64,000 bases of DNA from Aralia elata (Eukaryota; Streptophyta; Magnoliopsida; Apiales; Araliaceae), in assembly GCA_034770075.1 (NCBI GenBank), contig JAVJAP010000106.1, forward strand, positions 1,116,001 through 1,180,000. Direction: 5' to 3'. The first letter of the stretch is position 1; every line of letters starts with the position of its first letter. Under the pieces are notes generated by a model. The model was not told where the DNA came from. It ran no database searches and saw nothing but the letters and a program-made list of their open reading frames with translations. The position numbers and the translations under genes were made by a program. Positions 10,170 to 20,976 of the stretch are shown piece by piece.

Positions 10170-13100
10170 TGTAATATCCCGAATGTTTATGAGTTAGCAA
10201 ATCATGATATTAAATTATTATGATGATTGTGGCATACAATGATCCTTAGAAAAGGAAATTGATGGGTTAAACATAGGATAATACTCAGAGATTAAATAGG
10301 TAATATGAAACCTATGTTATAGTAATACGTTAAAATTTATTCAACGATAAAATTTCGGAAGAAATTAGACGAAAACCGAGTAAGAGGTTTGATATTTGTG
10401 ATTCCGAGGACGGAATCCTTATAAGGAGGGAAGGATGTGACAACCCGGATTTTTGAGAATAATTATAATAAGAATTTAATATAGAATAATTCTTATTATG
10501 AGTCGCGTTTGAATATATATGTGTTATATATATTTATGTGATTAAATAGATGAGCTTAATATGTATATATATAAATGTGAAATATATACATAGATTCGAA
10601 ATGAATGAGTTAATAGTTAATTATTGCAACGATCGCGAGTCATGGGTAGCTTGATAATTCGAGCTTATGAATATTATTGAATAAAATAGACTTTTATTGA
10701 TAATATTATGTGGTAAGTGTTTAAAGGTTATATTATAACCTAGATTATGTGTAGACGATGATTAGTAGGTATCAAAGTTTTCGTATTAGCTAATTTGGCG
10801 GATTCGAGAAATATCGCTAGAGTACTATTTATTGGATTAAATAAATAGTTAAAGAATAATATTATTGGACGAGTTATTTACTGTAAAGACGCTACCCAAA
10901 ATATGGGTGAGATATATGTACGTTGATGTATACGATTATGGGGAGTTAATCGGAAAGAGTAGCGATCGGGAATCGTGAATACCCTTGTAATTTGGGTTTA
11001 TTAATAGTATTAACGGATTAAATATTATTTTTATGTGACGTGTTTAAAGGCTATTTTATAACCTGGATGATGTCAATGTATGAAGTTTTATGCGTTATTG
11101 AATCGTAGGAGTGAATAATTGATTTTACGAAAGATCGCAAAATTTCTATTCATGGGGCACGTTTCCCGAGGCACTATTCACGCCATAAAATTTTTGTGTC
11201 TTTTTCGATGTTGAATAATTTCATAAATACGTGTATGCGTACGAATAATTTTTTTCAAGTGTCAGAAATTTTATTTGAGCTGATACGTGATTTTATCCAT
11301 ATCCGAAATGTATTATATGGGTGTTCCGAATAATTGGACAAATCCCTTAATAATTATTTTTACGTATCCAAATATTTATGGTAATGCCCATTTTAATTTT
11401 GGGTAGGGTTATTTACCAGTTTTGGTACAAAAGTGGGAGTTTTCGGGTATATTTTTGGTGTATTTGGGTATTTATTTTGGCTTGTCACTCCAAGAGGGAA
11501 CCAATCCCTCATTTTGGACCAATCAAATTGCAAGGAGGGAGAGCTATTGCCGGCAATGTTGAAAAACTGGCCACCTTGAGCCATTAAACCACAAATTCAT
11601 TTTTCTTCCCAAATTTACTCCTCCAGTCTCCTAAATAATTCAACAACTTCATTCCTCTATTGCAAACCATCAGCTCCCCATTCAAACCCATTTCAAATTC
11701 TGCAGAGAGAGAGAGTGAGAGTGAGAGAGCTCGCCGGAAAAAGGAGGAGGAGTCGCCGGAAGTTCGCCGGAAAAAGGAAGGAGGAAGAAGGAGGCACGGG
11801 AGGAAGAAGAAGAGAATCCAAGCAAGGAGGACCTTCAAAATAAATCCTAGCCGAGCTTCTTAATCATCTAGGAATGATTTATAGAGGTAAACACCAATCA
11901 AATCCTTTCCATTCGATTTCTTATTGAGTTTTTCAAGTTTTTCTTAGTTTTGAGCTCTTAAGCTTGTGGGTCGGATTTGTGGCGATTCTTGGTGTTTTTG
12001 TTTGTGGTGATTGTTTGTAAATATTGTTAAGAGGTTATATAAGCCATTAATAACATCAAAGTGGAACAAAAACGCAAGAAATCTGTACCTATGCTTAAGG
12101 AGGATGAAGAACATGAAGAACAATGAACTTTGGACATGAACTTGGACATTTGGACGATTTAGAGGACTTTGTAGCTATGATTTTGTGTTTGTTTAATTCG
12201 TTTGTTGTTATGATATTGTACTTCCATGGGTTATGAGTTTAACTCAGTTGGAATGGAGTCAAAAGGGATTAAAACGAAGTTTTGGTGATGATTTTGGTGA
12301 AGAACACCAAGAACACGAAAATATAACATGAGTTGATACTTTGGCCTAAGATTTGGCCATGTTAATGTTAATGGGTAGCTCTGAATTTTTGATATGTTGT
12401 AGCTTTATGTCTTAGGAGTCCATAGAGTCCGGAACGGACCAATTTGAAGGTCTAGAGAAGAAGTTATGAGGTTTGGAGTGAAGGAGGGTCAAAATCGCGA
12501 TGTCTGACAAGGGCCACCAGGCCAGCCGCGCGCCCGCACCAAGGCCCCGCGCGCCCGCGCGCGCGCGCTGCCGCACGCCGTGCGCCTGGTGCCGCCCGCC
12601 CGTGTGCGCGCTGTCCGACTCAGCTTCGACGTCCGTTGGGAAAATGGCCATAACTTTCTCATACGGACTCAGATTTAGGCGATTCAAGATGATACGGAAA
12701 GCTTAGAGATAGACCTACAATATACATTAATTAGAATTGAAATTAATTACCTGGAACAATTTTGAAATTAACCGTTTTTAGGGCTATTGTGCAAACGGTA
12801 GGCGTCGGTCATGCGTGTGTGCATAGTATAATGCTCCCGACATTGTTAAATGATGTTTTAAGTTCTAAAACATGGTTATTATGATTTATAATCATACTTA
12901 ACATTAACCTTTGGGTATTAGACAATTTGAATGGGCGTGCTAGGCGTACGCAATTGCATGTCGCCTAGGCGTTCGAATAATCAAGTTTAGCGTATAGACG
13001 TGCAAGCGTCGTAACGTCGTAACTAGTGTGTATAATCTTGTTTAATATTTTGTTTCTAATACTAATGAAACCTGATAGTGTGTTATAAACCAATGCACGA

Positions 13101-14404
13101 GCATGCTAAGCACATGCAAAGGAGGCGAATTAGGTGTGTGACGTGTAAACGTCGAAACGCCGTGTAAAGTGTTAATGAACTTGAATAATGTCTCGATTCA
13201 AATGAAACGAACATTATAAGATACGGGATGGGGTTAATGTAACCAATAAGTATTGATGGTGATAAGGGTCGTAACGTTTTCAAACGACGCGACGCCGAGT
13301 AACGTTTTAGAGTTAATCGCGTTATTAATTTATAATGCGCGAACAATATGAGATAAGAGTTGTTATATTGTAAACCATTATATGAAGCCTTTTTAGTGGC
13401 TAATTGGTATTTTATTGTTAAATAAATTGTGTAGGATATTTGAAGGACGAGCCATCATAATTTGGCAAGGAACGCTTAAAGGCAAGTTCTTTCAGTAACT
13501 TGTTAACTTGTTTAAATGTATTGAAGTACATGACTTGATTACTAAATCTTTCACTATTATGTGGATTATATGAGAGCATGATTAAAGTGTGCATAACATG
13601 CAATTATGTGACTATATTGTTCTATGTGGAACTTGAATTATTGCAAATATACAATGTGAGATGCATGAAGTATGCTATGAGATACATGATGCATATATAT
13701 GGATGAATTGCATAAGATTTATAATGCATGAGTAAGATGCATAGTATGAGAATCATGATGCATGGATAAAATGCAAACTTATGTGTTACGTGAAGCATGA
13801 AATGTGAAAACTGTCAGTTCTTGCTGAGCCGTCGTGCTCATTCTTGCAAAAATAAAACTTTTGCAGATTTACGATGCAATGCAATTATCTTGATATCGTG
13901 ATGATAAGGATTAGAGGTGCATGGAAACAGGAAGGTTGCTAAATGTCCCTTTACTGTATTTATTTAGTTATGATGACGGTATATGATGTACGTGAATTTG
14001 ACTATGTAAACCCTGAGTTAGAAATGAAGGTTATCCATTATAGTATTTATGATGTGATTATGTTAGTTACTTGTTATAGTAAACTACAAGGATGTCGATG
14101 TTATATAAAGGACATTTTTATAACGAATGTATTGGTTATTGAATAACCTTGCGAATATTCAGGGATTGGATAAAGTCAGAATCTGAACCTTGCGTTCACA
14201 TATGAGATATTTGTAAAGGATCATGGTATTTATTCAACCTTGGTCATAAGTGTTTTACTTAAGGTCTTCGTGCCTGGGATTAGATGAGGATATGTTGTTA
14301 TATTATTGTAATTACATATTTTTAGTAAACCCATGTTGTATGGGTAGTACCGTGACGCGCCGGAATCGGGTTCAAGGTAAGACCCGAGTTTCGGGGGCGT
14401 TACA
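10170..14404 (+). repeat. 3' LTR of the LARD (4,235 bp)
   Basis: Near-identical to 3453-7713. Visible differences are about a dozen substitutions plus short indels, for example fewer CG units near 12565 and 10 bp missing near 13165. The terminal CA abuts the second CTGGG. Confidence 0.93.
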
Positions 14405-14409
14405 CTGGG
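14405..14409. repeat. Right target-site duplication of the LARD (CTGGG)
   Basis: Matches 3448-3452 exactly. With one copy removed, the reading frame of PMD gene B continues across the site. Confidence 0.93.
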
Positions 14410-14980
14410 TCTGGTGAAACCATCTCTCGGACAGAGCCCGCATATAACCCCAGGGGCACTGGCGGGGAATGATGGTGAAGAAATGACGAAAGCCCCAGGA
14501 ATCCACCACCGCTCGGTAATCACTGTGCAAAGCGGCGTAGAGGGAGTAGATGTTGAACCAGTTACCCCTCGGCTGAGTAAACTCGGGCACCTGTGGCAAT
14601 CACCAATGGGTCAGTCCAGATAGAACGAGAATTGAGAAATTGAGAATAAAATCAGAGTAGAATTGAATATACCTCATTAGCCACGAGAGATGCTGAGGGG
14701 TGACGACTGAGATCCCGACCCAACAGATCGGGTATCTGAACAGAGGCGCCAGATAGGGCGCGATGAGAAGAGGGAGCTGGTGTGCTAGAGGATGGCCCCT
14801 CTACCGCAACATCCGGGAGAACAGCCTCCTCAACGTCGGGATGATCAGGCCGGATGACCGCCTCCGCCAGTCGGCGAGCCTGACGGGTCCGAGGAAGAGC
14901 GGGGACAGGTGCAGCCCTACGGCGGCGAACGCCCGAGGTCGGAGATGTAGAGGAGCTACTAGGAGCGTCGGGATCCATAG
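14405..14980 (-). pseudogene. PMD-family protein B, 5' part (exon 1 and start of exon 2)
   Basis: Exon 1 is 14978-14673, 102 codons starting MDPDAPSSSSTSPTSGVRRRR, a Ser/Arg/Pro-rich disordered leader ending in ...SLVANE. The intron is 14672-14591 (GTATATTC ... TTGCCACAG). Exon 2 starts VPEFTQPRGNW at 14590 and runs WGYMRALSERWFHQTQ to 14405, where the LARD interrupts it. The 'ALSERW' block fits the plant-mobile-domain motif that precedes the family's conserved core. The frame joins that of 3452-2977 once the LARD and one CTGGG are removed. The start is supported by a TTCTATTCCAG acceptor just upstream at 14981-14982, indicating a 5'-UTR intron. I see no broken codon in this part. Confidence 0.7.
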
Positions 14981-15442
14981 CTGGAATAGAACAGGCAAGG
15001 AAGAAGGTAAGTTCCTTTTTTTGAATTATGTCACAAATATTCCAATACTCATCGTAGAATTAATGCAACATGATGCATGTTTATTATATGTGCATGAAAA
15101 AAAAATCGGTAGAGTTCCATTTGTAAAATGGGCATCTCATGCATAACCAAGCATGTTTTCAATTAATCCAAGCCACAACAGGTCAAAATTGTATTCATAT
15201 GGGTAATTGCAACATGTAAAAGGACCATAATGCATGATTTTCTCTCAAAAAGAAACAACAGATATGTGTGACCGCATCATGAGCATAAAATAGGACTCAC
15301 ACAGTTGATACATAGCATGTATATACAATAATGCATATCATAGCATTATAAAGCATACATTTCTATCTCTAAACATGCAAATAGCCAAATGTATAGCAAA
15401 ACATTGACGAAATTGGAAAACAATCGGTCAAAGTGTTACCTG
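14981..15442 (-). other. Putative 5'-UTR intron of PMD gene B
   Basis: On the minus strand CTACAG|GTAACA near 15442 is a good donor and TTCTATTCCAG|CTATGG at 14981 a good acceptor. The ~460 bp between are AT-rich and non-coding. Inference from splice motifs only. Confidence 0.4.
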
Positions 15443-16185
15443 TAGCGCGTAGATCGATCTAATCGGAGCGGTTTTTGCGAAAAGATTGGAAAAGTCAGCA
15501 AAAGGGACGAGCAAAGGTGTGAAAATCGCGTGGGGTGCGAATGAAAGTGACAGATCTGGGAGGCGGCTGGCCGCCTATATGCCCGATCATGGCCGCAGAT
15601 CAATCTGCGGCTGGCCGCAGATCCATCTGCGGCTGGGCTCAGTGATCCCCCCTTGGTCCATTGCAAGCTTAATCGATCCTAAAGCCCATTTGACTCATAA
15701 TTTGGTAATAAAATACAAGATTTTGATGAATAGGGAAGGGTTATATTCCTACATCTATAAATAAGAGGAGTCTTATCATAGAGTAGGGTTACACACTCTT
15801 GCATTACATTGTGGAGAGTACTTGCAATTTCTATAGAGATAGAAACTAGGGTTTTGCCAATACCCAACTTCTTGAATACCTATTCTTCCATGGTGGATCA
15901 CCTCTAGAGGCCAAACACTTGGGTGGCTAACGTTGATCAAAGGAAGGAATCTCATCGGTGGAATTCGAGGAGAACGCGAAGGAATTGGAGTTGAACTTGT
16001 ACCCGAGGAAGCTTTGATCTACGAGGGTATAATTCTTATTCTCTTTCTTTTTCGTTTAATTAATAATTGAACACAAGGATAGATCATGGTGATGGTTTGT
16101 ATGAAAATTTTAAAATCCGTTTTATTACGCTTCCGTTTTATTTGTGTAATTTGATTGCATGCTTGCGTTATATACAAACCTAACA
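15443..16185. other. Unassigned promoter-like or LTR-derived sequence
   Basis: On the plus strand there is a TATA-like CTATAAATA near 15754 followed by a leader with AAACTAGGGTTTTGCC and a possible donor near 16026 (CGAG|GGTATAATT). On the minus strand it would be the upstream region of PMD gene B. A GC hairpin cluster (15561-15633) resembles those inside LTRs, so part may be an old LTR. No TG/CA ends were found. Confidence 0.3.
15561..15633. repeat. Three perfect GC hairpins in tandem
   Basis: AGGCGGC-TG-GCCGCCT at 15561-15576, GCCGCAGAT-CA-ATCTGCGGC at 15592-15611, and GCCGCAGAT-CC-ATCTGCGGC at 15614-15633. Stems are 7, 9 and 9 bp with two-base spacers, in an AT-rich context. Confidence 0.85.
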
Positions 16186-16790
16186 GGGGACAATGTAAGG
16201 TTTGAGTGTGGGGGAGGGGTTTAGGTTATTATTTAAGTTATTAGGTTATTATTTAGGATATGATATGATATATATGATGCTTTGAACGTGAAAAAAAAAA
16301 TTAAAAATCGTAGAGTGAATATAGATGCTTATTTGCATAATTTGATTTGATGCCTTATTAACTGATAAACAATAATGACTTAGTTAGGATCCATATGCAC
16401 TAATTTTGAATTAGGATTGCTTTGCATGGATACTTGAATATGAGATACATGATTACTTGACTGAGTTATTTTCGGGATTATACTTTGTGCACTGATCTTG
16501 AGATTTGAGACTTGTTTAAACTGTTATGTTGTTTACAGAACCTTGTGAATTTTTTTTAAAAACATTGTGAAAATTGCAAAATGAAAAAGAAAGTGCAGAT
16601 GTCTTGTGATGGGTTGAGAAGGAGCGTAAAACGCACTCACTCATAAACACAAGAAGCGAGAAGGAGCGTAAAACGCACTCGCTGGGAAGCAAAGAAGTGA
16701 GATGGAGCATAAAATGCACCCACTTGAAAAGGAAAAAATGTGAAAGGTGAAATAGAGCATAAAATGCGTTCACCTAAGAAAGTGAAAATT
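16186..16790 (+). mobile_element. 3' tail of a Tat/Athila-type element (fragment Q)
   Basis: GGGGACAATGTAAGG followed by TTTGAGTGTGGGGGAGG is the post-pol signature of Athila/Tat elements; element Y has the matching GAGGACTATGTTTG...AAGTTTGGGGG at 47342. The fragment then holds the same GAGCGTAAAACGC hairpin family as Y (47888-48099). No coding part or LTR is retained; the right side abuts a Tekay leader at about 16795. Confidence 0.6.
16612..16775 (+). repeat. Four covarying hairpins, GAGCGTAAAACGC family
   Basis: Inner stems are GCGT-AAA-ACGC in units 1 and 2 and GCAT-AAA-ATGC in units 3 and 4. Outer stems change together: TGAG/CTCA, GCGAG/CTCGC (16656-16682), AAGTG/CACTT (16695-16724), AGGTGAA/TTCACCT (16745-16775). 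The paired changes indicate selection or gene-conversion on a structure. Confidence 0.8.
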
Positions 16791-16794
16791 ACAT

Positions 16795-17519
16795 CATCCA
16801 TCCTTTCATACCACAAAAAGTGGGGATTTACTACTAACAACCACCCCTAACATAAACTTAGGTTGGGGTTTACAAACATAAATCACATATTGTTAGGCAT
16901 ACAAACGAAATAGTCTAACCAAGCATACTGCGCTCCACGACGCTAACATACTCCTCCTGCCCCAACTGAGTCATCAACTCTCGACTCAAGGTGAGATGAG
17001 TCTGCCCATCCTTAACTAGATGATGGTGCACACCATCCATCCACCTACTACTCGTCATGCTAAATGCATAGCCAATTCTATTCATCCTTCTCTAACTGGG
17101 TTCGCCGAGCCTCCACCTCTACCTGTAGACTCGCTCCCCATTGCTCCGACTGCTCTAGTCTACTACACAACTCTATATCTCTCGCCAAGAAGTGATGTAA
17201 GAAGGTACTCAACTAAATAGGAGCCCCCTGCCCCAACTCGACTGGCTAAACTCAGGCATCCTACAGCCACAACAAAGACATCATAGACAATCCACACAAA
17301 TAGTACCATAACAAAATACATTCATTGATGGGATGAATTTATATTTCATTATGTACAAACTCGACTCGATGAATTTCCATAATTCACCTCCGAACACAAC
17401 TCAACTCAATGGATCTCCTCGACCCATCACCTAAGGCACTCTATACGAGTTTAATACTAAGGTTATAACCTAGGTTTTGCAAATCCTAAAGTTTATAACC
17501 TAAAGCTCTGATACCAACC
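16795..17519 (-). mobile_element. 5' leader of Tekay copy G2, with ORF0 remnant
   Basis: This matches the leader of G1 (41230-42492): the blocks ATCCTACAGCC, GAGTTTAATACTAAGGTTATAA and the LTR junction are shared. A short minus-strand ORF begins at 17259 (MPEFSQSS...) at the same place as ORF0 of G1 (42238, MSEMG...), and further on LEQSEQWGASLQVEVEARRT shows coiled-coil-like composition in another frame; several stops and shifts break it. Hairpins at 16811-16823 and 16844-16868 match the type at 41259-41402. Gag and everything downstream are missing. Confidence 0.65.
17505..17516 (-). promoter_or_regulatory. Primer binding site of G2, initiator-Met tRNA
   Basis: The reverse complement reads TGGTATCAGAGC, an exact match, three bases from the LTR end at 17520. 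Confidence 0.92.
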
Positions 17520-20500
17520 TGTGACACCCCCAAATTCAGGTACCAATACCTCGAATTTGGTGCTCACGATAAAATACATCCATACACCTCTAAACAACAT
17601 AAATCAACTAATGCGGAATAAAATAAACATATGTTGTTCATTACCAAAAGGTTCACTACGGTCCCAAGGTCTATAACCTTAAATAAATACATCGCAGAAT
17701 ACATTAATAATACAAAATTATTCCACGATTACATAACGGAATAGTGCAAATAACTAGTCCTTAAGCTTTCCTTTGCCTTTGCTCGCTTTGGAACTCTCCG
17801 GCTTAACTGCAATAGGTTCATGATATAGCAAGGGTGAGCAACGAGTTTGCTCAGCAAGTTTAAATACAAGAATGAAGATATATCATGAATGGGTAAGAAT
17901 GATAGCCGCATAGATCAACAATTTATGAACATTGATGAAATAGCTGAAATGACATAATCAAAGTCCAAATGAATCAATGAATATTGATTATTTATTGCTG
18001 AGTGGTCCAACCGACCATAAACTTGGCGAAAGAGTCAATCATTCAACTAACTCTTTTAAAACCTGGCCCCGTCAGTTGTACTCGAGGGGATCAACCTCTC
18101 GTACACCATGTATATGCATAACATTTAACTCTGACTGCATCGAATAGTCGACACATTATAATCCCCTAATAAGGGTTGCTCTCTCAGTCCAAGAATCCAT
18201 ACCAACAACCGGTTTGGATAGCTTTTAAAATAATAACCTGTACATGTCTAGCCGAAACGAATGGCGTAGACTATCTCCTTAAACAGTTCATGAATGAAGA
18301 ACTTAAATATTTCACAGTCCAACAACAGATAATGAATTCAAATGCATAAGGTGCGAACATCAATAATTTATCCTTGATGTGGAATAATTAACAATAATCA
18401 ATCCACTAACATAGCTTGAAAGAAATAACTCGATTTGAGTCATGAAACTTGCAATAATATATAACATTTGTATAAAATAGGAAACTTGCTCAATAACAAC
18501 AATTGAGTAAGGAACTTGCAATAATATAGAATGGTTGCTCAATTAATAAATAACTCGCACAATAATAAAAGTTGTACGGGTTTGGAAACTTGCCCAACAC
18601 AGGGTTAGACAAGGGTTAGAGAACTTGCATTCAATATATAGAAAGAATGAAGTTAGGGAACTTGCCTGAAGCGCTGCTACAATATTACAACACACGCTCC
18701 TTAATATCCTACACAATTAGGTACATATTCACATACAATTAGTCACATACGGGATACCAAATATTTGTTTACAACTCTATAATGTCCCATTCAAATAAGA
18801 AACAAAATATTAAACAAGGTTATGCCCACTAGTCACGGCGTTACGACGCTTGTTCGTCTATACGCCCAACTTGCCTATTCGAATGCCCAAGCGACACGCA
18901 ATTGTGTACGCCTAACACGCCCATTCGATTCATCTAATACTCATTGGTTAATGCTAAGTATCATAATAAATAATAAAATTCATGTTTTAGAACTTAGAAC
19001 AACATTTTACATTGTCGGGAGCAGTACATGTGCTTACGCGCATGCCCGACGCCCTCCGATTGCCCCTAATTTGATATTAGTCCTATAAATGGCCAATTTC
19101 GACCATGCTACAGACCTCAAATTGAAAAACTTAAAGAACGAAAGTTGTAGGTCTACTCGTTCTCTATTCGAATCATTTTGAATCACCTCAATCCGAGTTC
19201 TTATGAGAAAGTTATGCCCATTTTACTAAAGGACGTCGAAGCTGTTTGCACAGTCTTTTGTCCAACGCTGTTGGCGCTCAGAATGGCCTATGACCAGTGC
19301 CTACAGTGCTCTTATGCAGTAGCTGGACTCATGGCCAGTGCCTACCCAGCGCCGTTGGCGCTAGGCCTGAGTCCCCAACTCGTTTTGCTTCCCGGAATGC
19401 TCTGTTTTGGTGTTCTAGACCTATCTTGCTTCCAATCACCATAACTCCCTTAATACACGTTCAAATTGGTCCGTTCTGGACTCTATGGACTCGTAAGACA
19501 TAGGGCTACAACATATCAAAAATTTAGAGCTATCCATTAATATTAACATGTTGAAATCTTTGACCAAAGTATCAAATCACGTTTTATTTTCGTGTTCTTG
19601 GTGTTCTTGGTGTTCTTCACTAAAATCGTCACCAAATCTTCGTTTTAACACCTTTTTACTCGATTCCAGTTGGGTTAACTCTGTAACCCATGGAATTACA
19701 ATACCATAACAATGAATAAATTAAACACACACGAAAACATAGCTACAAAGTCCTCTAAAATGGTTCAAATGTCCAAAGTCCATGTTTTATCCATTGTTCT
19801 TCATGTTCTTCATCCTCCTTAAGCATAGGTACGGATTTCTTGCGTTTTTGTTCCACTTTGATGTTATTAATAGCTTACAAGGTGTCTTGGTAACAATATA
19901 AACCAAACACAACCAACAATCATAGCAAAAATCTCAAGAAAACTCAAAACCCAACCAAGAAAGCTTCAAAACTCAACAATGAAGGAAAAGATCTTGGAGA
20001 AGATGGTTACCTCTTGATTCTTGTTCTTGTAGGTTGTGAGGGTTTGCTAGAGCCCTTTTTCTTCTTCCTCTTACTCCCGTGCTCCTTCTTCTTCTTCTTC
20101 TTCTTCTTCTCTTCTACCGTAGCTTCTTCTTCCTCTCTTTTTTCCGGCGAGTTTCTTTCTTTTTCCGGCGAGCTCCAGCGACCTCTTTCTCCTCCTTCTT
20201 TGCAGCTCTCTCTCTTTCTCTCTCTCTCTCTATCAGCTGATGGGAATGGGAGGAATGTGGAATGCAAGATAGAAATGAAATGGTTGCATTATATGGGAGA
20301 AGTGGAGTAAATTAGGGAGAAGTGGAAGAAAAATGGGAAAGGTGGCCAATTTTCTAACTTGTCGGCAATACTCCCCCCACTCACTCGTTCCTAGCAATTT
20401 GATTGGTGGAAAATGGTTTGGTGGGATCCCACTTAGTATACAAGCCAAAATAAATACCAGAAAACACCAAAAATATACCCGAAAACTCCCACTTTTGTAC

Positions 20501-20976
20501 CAAAACTGGTAAATAACTCTACCCAAAATTAAAATGGGTATTACCATAATTATTGGGATGGATAAAAATAATTATTATGGGATTTATCCAAATATTCGGA
20601 ACACCCATTTAATACGTTTCGGATACGGATAAAATCACGTATCAGCTCAAATAAAATTTCCGACACTTGGAAAAATGATTCGTACGCATACACGTATTTA
20701 TAAAATTTATTAAAATTAAAAAAGACACAAAAATATTATGGCATGAATAGTGCCTCGAGAAACGTGCCCGTGAATAGTGATTTAGCGATGCTACGCGAAA
20801 TCAATCATTCACTTAAACAAAACCATAACACGAAAAATTTCATGCATTCACATAATCCAGGTTGTCACACAACCTTTAAACATGCAACACAAAAATAATA
20901 TTAATAAAATATAATATATTCATTAATATTCAAAAATTCAAATTAAAAGGCAATTTCAGAATTCCCGGTCGTTACA
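17520..20976 (-). repeat. 5' LTR of Tekay copy G2 (3,457 bp)
   Basis: Minus-strand LTR starting TGTAACGACCGGG at 20976 and ending GGGGGTGTCACA at 17520. It has the GA-rich leader (20080-20240), predicted donor (20010), a GC palindrome cassette (19255-19365, including AGCGCC-GTT-GGCGCT), the TGAGC/GCTCA hairpin (17835-17853) and acceptor (17807). The right flank AGTCT would be one half of its target duplication; the other end is not in the window. Confidence 0.88.

Larger units (their letters stand above)
3453..14404 (+). mobile_element. Complete non-autonomous LTR retrotransposon (LARD)
   Basis: The element is 10,952 bp, starts TGTAATATCC and ends GGGGGCGTTACA. It has two nearly identical LTRs (3453-7713 and 10170-14404), a primer site for initiator-Met tRNA two bases after the 5' LTR, a polypurine tract right before the 3' LTR, and CTGGG duplications on both sides. 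The interior (7714-10169) has no gag or pol, only short spurious ORFs, so it must rely on proteins from a partner, probably a Tekay element, since its LTR shares long blocks with the Tekay LTRs in this window. LTRs over 4 kb with a non-coding interior match the LARD class. I count roughly a dozen substitutions between the two LTRs, so the insertion is young. It sits inside exon 2 of PMD gene B, in the opposite orientation. Confidence 0.93.
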
